64,000 nt of DNA from Diphasiastrum complanatum (GCA_029204225.1 CM055102.1:2614718-2678717), one strand, 5' to 3'; shown: positions 1-12,246, counted from the first letter of the stretch. Made by a program: numbers and translations. The notes: generated by a model from the letters alone, not told the origin.

Positions 1-1214
1 CATTGCAGAGGTCAGCTGACAATAGTGTTCATGATCTTCATGATACACTTTGATCTCGGAAGCTATCAAGTCACTGGGGAAACATACAGTTTGAACAAGA
101 TGAACTTGTCTTTTATCTTTTTTATCTTTTTTAGTGAAAGGCCCCTTGGAAAATTGTCTGACTGTGTGTCCCTTGCCCATAGACACAAAGCACAAACGTT
201 CTTGTTTGGCTTTCTCAAAATCATCTGGTTTTAAGGGCTGTATGAGTGAAGGGCGTTTCTAAGGAGCTTCACTTTTAAATTTATCTTCTTTTTTTCTTTT
301 TAAAAATTTCTTTTTAAATTAAAAGTCTTTCTGAGGAGGCTGCTCAGAAAGTGGTTGTTGTCTCGCTCTCTTCCTACCCACTGAATCATCATAGATTTGA
401 GCAGATCTGAGAGCTTGCTCAAGGGTAGTAGGCAAGTTTCTCTGGACCTCTACTTTATATTCATCTTTGAGGCCATAGACAAATCCCCTAATTTTTTGGT
501 AGTCATCCATATTTTTAATCTTTAAAATTGCTTCTCGATACTGCGAGATATATTGGATGAGGAACTTGTCCATTACTGTTCTTTCCCAGGCTCTATCAAG
601 TTCATTTTCTGGTAGAAATCTCTTAGGAAAGCTTCTTCAAAAGCTTTCCATGACCGAGGAGTCTGCCCAGTCTCCTAGAGATTTAACCACCACTTATAGG
701 CCATAGGCCCTAAGGAAAGACTGGCCTCAATAGCTTGCAAATGGTCAGGGGTCTGTTTAAGAGCATGAATGTTCTTTCATTTGTTGAGGAAGGTTTGTAG
801 AATATCTGCATTTCTATCCTTCTCTTCCCCATTAAAAGTAGGAGGCTTTAAGTCTTTAAAAACACTGGGGTGAGACCGTAAAGTCTCACCCGAAACTGAT
901 GGAAGTGGAGAAGGGGATAACTGAGAAGTGGAGGGAAGGCTTTCTTTTGCGGAATTAAAAATCAAGTTTTTGAGTTCAGCGAACGAGTCGTCCACACTGG
1001 ACTTGAAATTGGCTAATGTCAACTTCAGTTCATCCACTTCTGTTACCAATTGGAGAAACTGCTCCTTGGTAACTAGTTCGTTGAGTTCTTTGGCAAACTG
1101 TTCCTGTTCTTCCACTTCCATGGGTTCCTTCCCTTTTCTGTAAGCCAAGGCTTCTGTTTCAAGTTCGTCGAAGCCTCTCTCCTGGGGTTGATCAGGTCCC
1201 TGAGGAGTGGTCAT
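1..1214 (-). pseudogene. Ty3/gypsy gag, broken
   Basis: Read on the minus strand, an acidic N-terminal part starts at 1214 (MTTPQGPDQPQ) with a heptad-like stretch after about residue 35. At about 776-574 comes a retrotransposon gag core containing AYKWWLNL, then SWKAFEEAFLRDFYQ. This continues through 573-319 (YISQYREAILKIKN, GLKDEYKVEVQRNLP) to a decayed zinc knuckle near 200-130, CFVSMGKGHTVRQF, where two of the expected Cys are lost. Stops and frame changes occur near 776, 690, 575 and 245, so no full protein is made. Gag would form the particle that packages element RNA. Protease and polymerase would lie beyond position 1. The order of gag parts and the plant gypsy-like core make the call fairly safe; the lineage within gypsy is not determined. 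Confidence 0.8.
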
Positions 1215-2348
1215 CTTCGGAACTGAAAGAGAGCTACCTTAACTTCTGAAGGAAAAAAGTCTAAAAGACTAATTTACAACTGTACAAGGGAAAGGAAAGA
1301 TGACTTAGCTGCTTCTGAGGACTGTACTTCCAAAGAAATTACGAAGAGAAACCCTTTCAGCTCTTTTCCCCAAGATTTCAGACCTGCTATCCCGGAAAAT
1401 GCCAGTTTGAAGCTTCAAAACGGTGCCAAATTTTCTGGTTCTTGAGTTGATAGCTGACTGATCTGATTTCAGGTGTGGGGCTCCAACAAACTGAGTAAAA
1501 ACCGGAATTTTTCAATAAAAAATCCGAAATTTTTTGTATCTCTGCCCTTGCTGGCTGGACAGCCCTCTGTCTGGCCCAATTTTTTGAAATTTAAGACCCA
1601 ATCTTTGCTTGAATCTCTGATCTGAACTCAGGCAGTAGGTCGCTGGTTTGTGGCAATCTAGTTTGATATTCAAACTACTGAAAAATCCTCAAAAATAGTG
1701 ATGAAAAACCAAATTTTCACCTCCCTGTCCAACGCTGGCCCTGCTAAGAAAATTTGTTTGAAAACCCTTCAAATTTCCTTGGATTTCTCTGAAATTTCAA
1801 AGGTAGATTTCTGATCCCTCAGCAATGGATCAGCACTACTCTTTCTCCTCAAAAATCCGCTCTAATTCCCTGAATCTGATGGCAAAAATCAAAGATAAAG
1901 ACTGAATTTGCAGCACTGGCCTGCTCTAGAAATTTGGACTAATTTCTATCTGACAAGCAAGCTTTTCTACACACTTCTAATTGGTAGAAGGCTGTTCCTA
2001 CAACGCTGGCCCTGCTCTTTTAATTTCTGAAAATCTCCAAGTATCTGTATATCTGTATGACTTTCTCTATTGCTGCTACTTAGCTCCCAAAGATGGAGAT
2101 GGCTCTGATATCAGTGTAATGGATTCTAATACCACAGTAGGGCAAACACTTACTGATCCACTCAACCTTGCCTACTCCCTGATATAGAGTAAGCCCCTCC
2201 TAGCCCAGTGTGAGGACTAGTAGCATGCTACTGCCAAGTGTCGGCCACGTGGCACTGATGTGGCCGACTGCACGTCGGGACCCAATTGGGGGCCCTATCC
2301 TGCTAACAGGGTTCCTAGACTGTGTTAGGCCTGCAGATCGAAAGAGAC
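1215..2348 (-). mobile_element. Leader and possible 5' LTR of the gypsy element
   Basis: This stretch has no convincing ORF. Read on the minus strand, TTTGGCACCGTTTTGAAG lies near 1430, like the motif found just inside many plant gypsy LTRs, and a primer-binding-like site lies at 2101-2113. Which of the two marks the true LTR edge is unclear: if the first, the LTR runs upward from about 1440; if the second, from about 2114. The phrase CAACGCTGGCCCTGCT occurs twice (near 1730 and 2000), which suggests a local repeat. The stretch ends where sequence shared with 8725-9211 begins. Confidence 0.5.
2101..2113 (-). other. Primer-binding-like site (tRNA-iMet)
   Basis: The minus strand reads TGATATCAGAGCC, one mismatch from the usual TGGTATCAGAGCC complement of initiator Met tRNA. 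It is preceded on that strand by CCATTACAC, close to a typical LTR end. It fits the minus-strand gypsy element, but see the competing motif near 1430. Confidence 0.5.
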
Positions 2349-2840
2349 TTACTATAGAGACTGAGATTGTGGATCTGATTTGCATACTCTTTAACAATCC
2401 TGCCCTTGATTGCTCTTGGATATTCCAAGCATCAAGAAATGGGTGTTTCTTGATCCTTGGGCTGCTAGAATGCTGTTAGGAAGCTAGTTTTCTTGTTTCT
2501 TGTTTTTTGCTGAGTAGCTTAATCTTGTCATTGCATTATTCCCTGATTTCCTAAGATAGTTTGGTAGATAGATTGTAGATTTGCTCTTTGATTCAAAATG
2601 CTGATCTATGCTGAGCTAAGACTGGTTGCATGGCTTGTGAATGCATGTAGCTGAGTAACGTAACCGTTTCTTCCCATTGACAGACTGGGAATACACGTTG
2701 TATTATGAGAAATACTTCTACTTGGAAACTGTTCTAACAAGAAGATTAAATCGTAAGGAACTGTAACCAATGGAAGTAACAAAGAATAAAAACGAAAAAG
2801 AATCATGTTCAAAGAGTCAACAGGAATCTGTGAACATTTG
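2349..2840 (+). repeat. Truncated 5' LTR of the LARD-like element
   Basis: This is the direct-repeat partner of 8725-9215, with scattered substitutions. It includes the shared phrases GTGTTTCTTGATCC and GTAACGTAACCGTTTCT. The left edge is abrupt, against leader or LTR sequence of the minus-strand gypsy element, so the missing part was lost by nested insertion or recombination. Confidence 0.75.
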
Positions 2841-3119
2841 GTGCCATTTCCACAGCTACACAGACACTTATCCAAGCCAAACCTTTCCGATCTGTGCTGC
2901 CAAACCATCGCTCTGAAGTCACAAACGCATCATTACCGAGCTCGTTACTTTGGTCTTGACTGACGTCCAACTCTATTCTCGATCGAGGCTTCATGCTCCT
3001 TCTCTAGCCGAGCTCCATGACTCTCATCTGGACTAGATGAAACCTTGTTTCATTCACCTATTGAAACTACACACTCACTCTCGACCGAACAACTACTCGC
3101 AATATCCTGCCAAGTCTTG

Positions 3120-3540
3120 AGTTAAATCTCAACTGATGTTCATCAATCAAATCTCACCCGAGCCTTTTCGTTGACATCTCGACCCCAGACCTTCTGTCAC
3201 ATCTCAATCGGTGCCTTTTCGTTACTTCTCAACTGGAGCATTTCTGTCAAATCTCAACCGGAGCGTTTCTGTCAAATCTCGATCGGAGCGTTTATGTCAA
3301 ATCTTGACCAGAGCGTTTCTGTCAAATCTTGACCGGAGCATTTCTGTCAAATCTCGACTAGAGCATTTTGTTGAATCTTGACTAAAGCATCATGTTGGAT
3401 CTCGACTGGGGAATCCTGTTGGATCTCGACCGAAGCGTCTTGTTGGATCTTGACTGAAGCGTTCTGTTGGACTCCGACCGGAGTATTCTATCAAATCTCA
3501 ACCGGAGCACCCACTTCAATCTCGACCTGAGGTTTCAAAT
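3120..3540 (+). repeat. About 25-bp degenerate minisatellite
   Basis: Roughly fifteen imperfect units share the core TCTCRACCGGAGC followed by RTTTCTGTCAAA. The unit is about 25 bp in the clearest part (3240-3360). It lies between the 5' LTR and the first readable coding segment, so it forms part of the leader. Confidence 0.75.
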
Positions 3541-4284
3541 TCAAAACTCCACGAACCGGCACATCACATCTCACCCAAAACCAGACGACGGTGTCCATAA
3601 ATGACATTACAATGATTCCATTTGCACCTCAGCGAAGTGCGAATTCTGGCGTTTCTTGCGACAATCTGTTGGCAATCTTCTTGCTCCTATGCACAATCCT
3701 GGCGCTCTTTTGTTCAATGCTTCTATCATCGTTTACACTCCACCTCCACCGAGTATCCATCATCGTCATTTGATTACCATTCAGAGCGCCATCACCAAAC
3801 CTTTCCGAACCTAACATTGCCGACAGAATACACATCAATTTAAAACTTTTCGCATGTTGAGGGGTAGTGTCACGCGAGCATTCCTCACGCTCCCGTTACA
3901 CTATTGAATATAACATCATCAACATAAAACACTTGTTTTTTTCTTCTTGTTCATTCACCACCTCCATACATCCATTTCCACAGATATCCACCTTCCCCAC
4001 ATCTCCATCCTTGACCAACATCTCCACATCTTCTACTTTCAGACCTTATACCTTCCATTTTTCTTTACCCAACCTCATTCCGTCACCATCCTTTCATTCC
4101 ACAACATACTTCGCTTTCCAAACATCTTCCAATCCGTCCTCCTAAAAGAAAAAAAAAAAACACCTCCACATCTTCCGCTTTCACACACTTTACCTTCCAT
4201 TTCTCTTTACCCAACCTCATTCCTTCACAACCCTTTCCTTCTGCAACATACCTCGCTCCACACATCTTCAACCGACGCTTTCAC

Positions 4285-4480
4285 TTGCCTTCTCACCCGA
4301 TCCATTCCATTCCATATCGACCGGAGCCATTCCATTCTATCTCGACCGAAGCCTCCGTCAACTCTCAATCGAAGCCTACGTCCCATCTAGACCGAAGCCT
4401 CCGTCAACTCTCAATCGAAGCCTACGTCTTATCTCAACCGACGCCACCAGTCAAATCTCAACCAACGCCACCCTTCACCA
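4285..4480 (+). repeat. Second block of the leader minisatellite
   Basis: Units of about 23-25 bp carry the same core, TCTCRACCGAAGCC, here followed by TCCGTCAAC or TACGTC. The block is separated from the first by about 750 bp of C- and T-rich sequence (3841-4284) that holds no supported gene. Confidence 0.65.
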
Positions 4481-4539
4481 TGTCTCAAATCTCAACCAAC
4501 ACACTTTTTCCAGACCACTGTTTCTTCCATTTTTTCACC

Positions 4540-7500
4540 ATGTCTTCCAACCCGAGTTCCAATTCTGACGACCTCGATGCTAATAAGCTCGACATCCAGC
4601 TGTGCAAATTGGATATTACAGATATGCAGATCTAGTACCAGCAGGCAGATTCATTTGTCAAGGCAATTGAGTTCCAAATCCTTGTCCTAATGGGGTATCA
4701 AAGTCCATACCGAATACATATGGCATATGCCAATTATAATGCTATGGCAAGATCATGCCAACTATAGTTCCCCCTGTCAGGGACTATGTTTATAGCATAT
4801 CTTTTGTGGCGGCCGACTTGCAATCCTTCGGGTTCTTTCTAGGACCAAATGCTCACAAGGATGCTCCAGAAGATTGAGCAGACAGCCTATTTCAAATACA
4901 TAGATCCGTCAGTGGACAAATGGAAAAATAAAGACGGGTACCGCATTGAGGCCATCAATGATCAGCAGCTGCAAGCGGCATGTGCATACTTGACCAGATG
5001 CACACAAAGACCAAGGACAAAGGTGTTGCGAGTACCCATGTCCCTCTTCCACATGATGGCAGATTCACGACTGCATGCCCAAAACCTTTATGATTGGGCA
5101 CAGTTTGCTTCGAATTGCCTTCATGAGTGTGTTAAGAACAAGCACTCGATAACCATCCTGGGATATCTCATGACTGATATCACACTCCAGCAAGTACAAA
5201 ATGGGCCCAGACTCCAACAACACCTTCAACTTGCAGATAAAGCATGGGACATCCCAATAGGTTCCAAACAGTCCAAGCGTCCATGATCACGGGCTACTTC
5301 ACCATCCGGGCTTCCACCCAAAAGGGTAAACACCAGTATTATTCCACTGGGACACAAAGCCCACAACCAGATCCACAAGCAGCAACATCATCGGAAGCTC
5401 AACAGGCCGATACCTCCAAGGCCTAGTTGCTAGACACAAGGCAACAACGCATACGCAGGAAGCTTTAGGCCAGGAGAAAATCACCTTATGGAACATCATC
5501 AGAAGATTCAGCTTCAGATGATTGATGATGTAGCTGCTCCATCACCCCCGTTGATGGTGTGTAAGGGTGAGGAGTGTGTCGGAGAGGCCACACTTGAGCA
5601 GCGGACACGGGCACAACCCACATCGTGCCACCAGACAAAGTCACCACCTCACCCATGCTGATAACCACACAAACGCCGCCAACTTCAACACTGACACTTT
5701 CTTTGGGGGGGGGGGGGGGAGTGGGGAGTTCCATTCCCCAAGACACGGAAGTGGCCCAGCAGTGGCAAGCCCAACATCCATAGGCCCAGCAAATCCACAC
5801 CTTGAATACTTCGCAATATTTTGATGCTGCAGACCTAATGGAGATAAGTGATGACAAACCAGAAAAAGAAGATCTGCTAGGAGAAAGTTTGACCCTCCCA
5901 ATAACCACCATTGCTACTAGCATTATTTCTCCACTCCCTCCACCTCCGTCTTCTTTTCCTACACAACGTTTATTTTTTGGATTAGCTTCACCATCTCACA
6001 CCCCTGATCAGTACCCAACCATCACTAACCCTAAGAAGTTCTCCGAAGCATCCAAGTGCTCAATGATTAGCCTATCTGAAGCAAGCTACCACATGCATTG
6101 GTTGGTAAGCCAGCACCAAGTGTAGTACCAGGACCAAGAAATTGTGCAACAACAGAAGCTGGCCAAAGAAAAAAAAAAAGAGACAAAAGAAATCAAATCC
6201 GTGATGGCTGGGCAGAAGATCACTTTGGAAGAGGTCCAATAGCAATTGAAGCACCAGATGGTCCAGATCGAACAAGTACAAGACGGATCGTTGGGTGCAA
6301 TGACAGTTGGTGCCCCTTTAATAAAGCCCGAGGGCATACAGTTCCAGGACCCACAGGCCACAGCCATCCAGATGGAGAAGTATGTGCGGCTGATCCAAGA
6401 ACGAGAAGCCGAGAAAAGAAATTTTGAAAATATTGTGGCCAAGTAGGAAAAGATCATCCTTGAGTCCCAGAAGTAGCTAGAAGATACAATGAAGGCCCTG
6501 CAGCAAGTCTTGGACAAGGTGAACCAGTTGTGGGCACAGTGTGCAAGGCCCAAGCACGTGCTCTTTCAAAGAAACCACGAGACAATGATGGAGATGACGA
6601 AGCAGGCAATAAGGATGGGAAAACTCGACCATCAGATGGTAGCTCGGGATCGGGTAGCCAGAGAGCCGAAGCTACTTTTAGAGCTTTTCTCTTTCCTCTC
6701 CCACTTTTAACCCCTCATCTTATTCTGTTTTTAGTTCTTTTGAAACATTCATTCCAACTTACCATGTTTCTTCATCTTCTCTCTCTCCACCACCTCCTAG
6801 TAGATTAATGGGCCCATCAAAAGTTTCAGGTGACACGTACAAAGCCCAACGGGATGAGTTCCTTCAACAACTTTGCTCCCCCGGTGCGGCGTAAAATTTG
6901 TTAAACCCACCTCCTCCTAAACCTGTCATTCCTGCACCTCCCTCTCCAGATCACTCCATCCTTGACCTTCCAAAAGTTAACATTGACATTGGGGGTGATG
7001 ACGACTTCCTGGCAGATCCATTGGAGTCAAGAAGATTCTCGTCCAAGCAAGACACGGGTGTAGCTGAGCCGTCAATGAGCGAAGGAGCAAAGGAAAAAGA
7101 TATGGGCACTAAGGCCTTGGATGATTACCTGGCAAGCCACCACAACAACGTAGGGCAGCTTCTCCTACCAGGCCAAGGGGCAAGATGGCTGATACCAAAG
7201 AGTCAGAGAGGTTCAAAAGAAAATATCCTCCCAATATGAGGGAAGGCAAAGAGGAGATAGATCAAAGCCAATACTCCACCAGGGCTGAGATCATTGCGGC
7301 ACTACAACCGCAACCGGAATGGCGGAGCAAGGTCTTAAAGGATAGCAAGCGACTGCAAGAGTACTTGAGGGCACCGGCGTGGAAGCGAATTGATCCATTC
7401 TACATGTCGCTCAAACGAAAAAATCCATGGCTGGTAGAAAAGCCACGGGTTGAGGTGGTGAACTGGCCAGCGATTCTGGGAATTTCAGATAGAATCTCTC

Positions 7501-7895
7501 AAAATGACGTGAGGCTACAGTTGCTAGACTTTGGGCACAAATACAAGATAAGTGCCGATCTATGTATGCAAGAAAGTGCCGAATATTGCCGATCCATGGC
7601 CTTTCTAATGTAGCAAGAATGTTTATGGGATCATTGTTTGGATCCAATCAGGATCAATCCCAACGTAGCCCTCCAGTCAGAGGAAGATTATGAGATGATG
7701 GCCCAGCTATACTACAGAGCAGCCTTCATGTGATCACAATACGCCACCATGGTAGAAGACTGGCAAGAGATGGGCTTCCTTGAAAAGATACGAGAGAACC
7801 TGGGGCCACTAAACTACGAAAGTAAGCTCCGCTTCCAAGTGTTCGAAGCCCTAGCACAAAAGATGAATGAGCGGAAACAAACGGCAAGACGATGA
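4540..7895 (+). pseudogene. Decayed coding region of the LARD-like element
   Basis: I do not recognise this protein. Segment 4540-5285 starts MSSNPSSNSDDLDANKLD, passes through VPPVRDYVYSISFVAADLQ and, after a frame change near 4850, reads helical sequence with LFHMMADSRLHAQNLYDWAQ. Segment 5800-6710 is Q/E/K-rich, likely coiled coil (EKYVRLIQEREAEKRN). Segment 6900-7240 is proline-rich then acidic. Segment 7185-7895 reads KESERFKRKYPPNMREGKEE, then WRSKVLKDSKRLQEYLRAP, ending NERKQTARR. At least six stops or frameshifts interrupt it. The size and coiled coils would suit a gag-like particle protein, but no zinc knuckle or catalytic motif is visible. That part of this region recurs inverted at 9216-9387 shows it is a repeated family. 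Confidence 0.5.
5705..5719 (+). repeat. Poly-G run
   Basis: A run of about 15 G follows CTTT inside the decayed element coding region. It breaks the reading frame and is prone to sequencing or assembly error. Confidence 0.9.
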
Positions 7896-8096
7896 GGCAA
7901 GCAGGACTCGCAAGAGGTTTTCAAGAGGGCTGGAATGTAGCGGCCATTGACAGATCTTCATTTTTGAGAAACAATTTTGCAGATAATAAGCACATGTTTT
8001 TACGGAAGCAAACAAAGATCCATGCTTTTCCAAGTGTCGAGCAGAACGCCATCACCTGTGTTGCAGTTGGTCCTGCAACATATTAGGGGTGGATAA

Positions 8097-9211
8097 TGTT
8101 AGCAGTTCCAGAGAATCCCCAGATGCCGAGCCAAGACACAGAGTATCTCTCACCCATGGCCGAGGAGGTCTCTGGAGGAGGAGAGTAGAAGAAGCTGAGA
8201 GCCAAGCATGAGAGCCGAGGATTACTAGCTAGGATGACAGTTATTTTCTATGTGAGCCTACATGGTGTATCCCAGAGAAGGAACGACTATGTAGGAGCTA
8301 GTAATATTTCCTAGGCAATGTAAATAAGTGTATACCCCCTTAAATAATTTAGAGTGAGCCACCTTTGATGGTGACCTCCAGTGGAAGGGCAATTTCCACA
8401 TGTAATTTCTAATTTGGTGGAATTTCCACTTGGGCTCCACATGGGCAGCCCTCTTGCTTATTTAAGGGCCCCCCTCTCTTGTGAGGGAGCTTGGATTGTA
8501 TTGTCAATTCCTCTTGAGTGAATAAAAGAAGATCTTCCACGAGTTCTTGACAATTGTGAAGCTCCTTGTTCATGGCAATCTTCTTGAGTGAAATTTCTAT
8601 GAGCATGTTTAGATTTCCTTTGTGTTTGTGGATTAATTAGATTTCTTGCTTACTCTCTTGCTTGTAGAATGTAGATGTGGAATACCTTTCTTGTTTCTTG
8701 ATTTTGTAGTTTTAGCATGCAGGTAAACTATAGAGGCTGAGATTGTGGATCTGATTTGCATACTCTCTAGCAATCCCGCCCTTGATTGTTCTTGGGTATT
8801 ACAAGCATCAAGAAATGGGTGTTTCTTGATCCCTGGGCTGCTAGAACACTGTTAGGAAGCTAGTTTTCTTGTTTCTTGTTTTTTGTTGAGAGCTTAATCT
8901 TGTCATTGTATTATTCCCTGATTTTCTAAGATAGTTTGGTAGATAGATTGTAGATTTGTTCTCTGATTTAGAACGTTGATCTATGCTAAGCGAGGACTGG
9001 TTGCATGGCTTGTAGATGCATGTAACTGAGTAACGTAACCGTTTCTCCCCACTGACAGGCTGGAAATACACGTTGTATTTTGAGAAATATTTATGCCTGA
9101 AAACTGTTCTAACAAGAAGATTTAACCATAAAGAACTGTCACCAATGGAAGTAACAAAGAATAAGAACGAAAAATAATCGTGTTCACAAAGTCAGCAGGA
9201 ATTTATGAACA
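8097..9211 (+). repeat. 3' LTR of the LARD-like element
   Basis: It begins TGTTAGCAG right after a polypurine-like tract at 8082-8096 and ends GAACA. Inside are a TATA-like CTTATTTAAGG near 8456, a GAATAAAAG polyadenylation-like signal near 8518, and GGTGGAATTTCCACTTGG. Its right half matches 2349-2840. The start and end follow the TG...CA rule. A target duplication cannot be tested because the 5' end of the element is lost. Confidence 0.7.
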
Positions 9212-9215
9212 TTTG

Positions 9216-9387
9216 ATCATTGAGCGCTTAGCTGCTTCGGAGAGTTTCTTAGGGTTAGTGATGGTTGGGTACTGATCAGGGGTGTGAGATGGTGAAGCTA
9301 ATCCAAAAAATAAATGTTGTGTAGGAAATGAAGACGGAGGTGGAGGTAGTGGAGAAATAATGCTAGTAGCAATGGTGGTTATTGGGT
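9216..9387 (-). repeat. Inverted copy of internal LARD-like sequence
   Basis: The reverse complement of this segment matches 5897-6066, including CCCAATAACCACCATTGC, GATTAGCTTCACCATCTC and GTACCCAACCATCACTAACC. It starts within a few bases of the 3' LTR end, so a second family member, or a rearranged piece of this one, lies here in opposite orientation. Its other edge joins gypsy sequence at a short CCCA match. Confidence 0.85.
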
Positions 9388-9645
9388 GTGCCTTGCCGGC
9401 ATAATCGATTATAAAGATGCGATAATAATTTGTGTGACCAAGAAAGACGTGAAATTTCTTCATTGTTGCAAGTAAGAGCATTTCGACTATTACCTTGATT
9501 TTTGAAGGATCGGTAGAAATATCGTCTTTTGAAATGATATGTCTGAGTACTACCCCATGGATGACCCAGATTTGACACTTATCAGAATTTAGGAAAATTT
9601 CAAATCTACGATAGCGAATGAAGATTTTCTCTAGTGCGTCAAGGT
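9388..9645 (-). pseudogene. Gypsy reverse transcriptase fragment
   Basis: On the minus strand the reading is HLDALEKIFIRYRRFEIF, then LNSDKCQIWVIHGVVL, then KFHVFLGHTNYYRIFI. This is the C-terminal part of a Ty3/gypsy reverse transcriptase and closely parallels the plus-strand copy at 16506-16901. It is cut at both ends by other repeats. A full polymerase would copy element RNA into DNA. Confidence 0.85.
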
Positions 9646-9662
9646 GCGTAGCGGCTGAGGAA

Positions 9663-10197
9663 TGTACACCTAGAAGATTATGCTACATGAACCCAATGGC
9701 ATTGTATCAAACAAGCCAACATAGAGCTGTCACAGGTTTGAGTATCTCGAATGGAACCAATTCGACAACCTGTGACCCGTGCATGAAGGGGAAGATGTCC
9801 CAAACTCCATTCACCAGAGACTCCTATAGAACAACAAAGATTCTGGAGCTGGTACATTTGGACATTTGTGGACCTTTTGATGTGATCTCAGTAGGGGGCT
9901 CGAAATACTATATTACCTTCATTGACGACTACAGTAAATTCACCCGAGTCTACTTCATACACAACAAATTAGATGCACTCAACAAGTTCACAGAATATGT
10001 GAATAAGGCAGAAAGATGCACATGAAACGAAATGAGACAGATCAAAACAGACCGTGGTGGAGAATACATCTTGAACCGATTCACTGATTTCTACAATGAT
10101 CAAGAAATCATTCTCAAAAAAACTGCATCCTATACACCACATCACAATGGTGTTGCTGAAAGAAAGAACATGATCCCACGGAAGCTGCAAGGTGCAT
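9663..10197 (+). pseudogene. Copia group C integrase fragment
   Basis: The reading gives the pre-integrase segment (RRLCYMNPMALYQTS), a zinc-binding pair (CDPCMKGKMSQTPF), then integrase core sequence: ELVHLDICGPFDVIS, YITFIDDYSKFTRVYF, and DRGGEYI before YTPHHNGVAERKN. The first catalytic Asp is in HLDICGP and the second in TDRGGEY. A stop interrupts it at 10023. It belongs to the same group as 46654-47154. It ends abruptly near 10197 against unrelated sequence. Confidence 0.85.
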
Positions 10198-10199
10198 GA

Positions 10200-10625
10200 A
10201 ACATTATTCGACAGATGCGCAACCGTCTGAATGATGGGTTCCATGATAGCATCTATCAGGTAACCATTGTTAGTTTGGATTGGAATTTCTGGTGTAGTTT
10301 GGGTGACGAAAGGTTTGATCAGAGTTTTGGCGTGGCGATGGGAGATGGATTGACGATCACCGGATATAATGCCAATGGTGACCATCGAGTCTGCATTAAT
10401 GCTGACCTTGTACATGGTACCTTGTTACAAGAAGTGGAAGCGAGTCTTTTCCTTGTCCCAGGTGGCGTAAGCGTGAAGGACGAGGCCCATGTTAATCTCA
10501 GAATGGAAAAGCGCCGAGTAAAAACCCATTGCCTCTAGAAGTGGGCTGGCTGTCTGCAACCATGGTTGGATTAGAGTGTCAGAGGGTAAGGGCCAAATCT
10601 GCGTGGCCTCGAAGATTTCAATCAA
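10200..10625 (-). pseudogene. Unassigned minus-strand coding-like segment
   Basis: Two consecutive minus-strand readings lie in the same frame, separated by a single stop near 10428. The first (10625 down) includes ASPLLEAMGFYSALFHSEIN and GLVLHAYATWDKEKTRFHF. The second includes MYKVSINADSMVTIGIISGD and AKTLIKPFVTQTTPEIPIQT, then GYLIDAIMEPIIQTVAHL. Composition and continuity look like real protein, but I recognise no family. It is wedged between copia integrase and copia gag pieces. It could be a captured host gene fragment or part of an unfamiliar element. Confidence 0.4.
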
Positions 10626-11303
10626 TCTTGATGGTGCAAATTACGGGATCTAAAAATTCAAAATCAAAACACTCATGAAGGGCGATGGCATCTGGTCGGT
10701 GACCGAGCTATCATAGGTGCAGCCTCCAAAGAGAGACCCGAGGAGAGCTAAATGGATCAGAATGGATGAGCGCACAATGGCAATCATCATTTCGTCCATT
10801 AATGAAGATCTACTCATGCAGATTGAAGACTGCAAAAGTAGCCATGTAGCATGGGAAAGATTAAAGTAGAAGTATGAAGTGAGGACTGTAGCTTCAGTCA
10901 TGCACCTTCACAATCAGCTGCAATCCATACGGTGGGATGGCAACCAGTTAGATCAGCACATTGAGAAAATCATAACGATCTTTGCTCAAATCGCTGCATT
11001 AGGACAGGAGCACCAGGTCCCAACACCACAGCAGCTGATATACTTCATGAAATCTCTACCGACGTCCTATTAGCCGCTGAGAATGTTCATACTGAGTCTA
11101 CCAGATATGACATTCGACAAAGCATTCAGTCTTGTTGCTGATGAAATATTGATAAGAGATGAAGGAGAGGGAAGTAGTGATCAAGAGAAGGCTCTCTTCA
11201 CGAAAGAAAAGATGAAGAACAAAACCAAGCCAAGATTCAAGAAGACGAAGTCCTCGAATCAGCAATCTTCTTCCTACGATCATTGCCACAAACCACGGAT
11301 ATG
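10617..11303 (+). pseudogene. Copia gag fragment
   Basis: It begins NLDGANYGI then KFKIKTLMKGDGIWSVTEL, the start typical of copia gag and very close to the minus-strand reading at 48980-48774. It continues with IISSINEDLLMQIEDCKSS and AWERLK, then LHNQLQSIRWDGNQLDQHIE and MKSLPTSY, ending in a basic tail (KMKNKTKPRFKKTKSS). Stops lie near 10652, 10868 and 11071. No zinc knuckle follows. Confidence 0.75.
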
Positions 11304-11508
11304 AGATTTTCAAGTTTGATCTGCATTTTCAGTGGGTATCTATTGTTTCATGATGTCCTGCTACCTTCTTGATTTCATTTGCGTTTAGATGCTACTTGGA
11401 TCTTGTTGTAATGACTTGCTTGTAGTGCAATATCTCATCTGTAAGTTATCTATATGTCATTATCAAGTTGGATTGATGTATAGTGAGGTGGCCAATGTGA
11501 ATATTTTA

Positions 11509-12246
<738 letters not shown>

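Larger units (their letters stand above)
2349..9211 (+). mobile_element. Plus-strand LTR element with unassigned coding region
   Basis: Two direct copies of about 490 bp, at 2349-2840 and 8725-9215, are nearly the same. The downstream copy belongs to a longer 3' LTR that starts TGTTAG at 8097, just after a purine run (TTAGGGGTGGATA). The upstream copy lacks its first 600 bp or so, so the 5' LTR is cut at 2349. The shared sequence ends at GAACATTTG. After the upstream copy comes GTGCCATTTCCACAGC, which resembles the first bases inside plant gypsy LTRs. The 5.2 kb interior holds a long repeat-rich leader and a decayed coding part with no recognisable protease, reverse transcriptase or integrase. 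This fits a non-autonomous large derivative (LARD-like) or an unfamiliar gag-only element. Confidence 0.7.

Noticed and set aside
3590-4400. Several 60-147-residue ORFs in the C- and T-rich leader
   Set aside because: Low-complexity sequence, overlapping frames, no conserved features, and located in an element leader.
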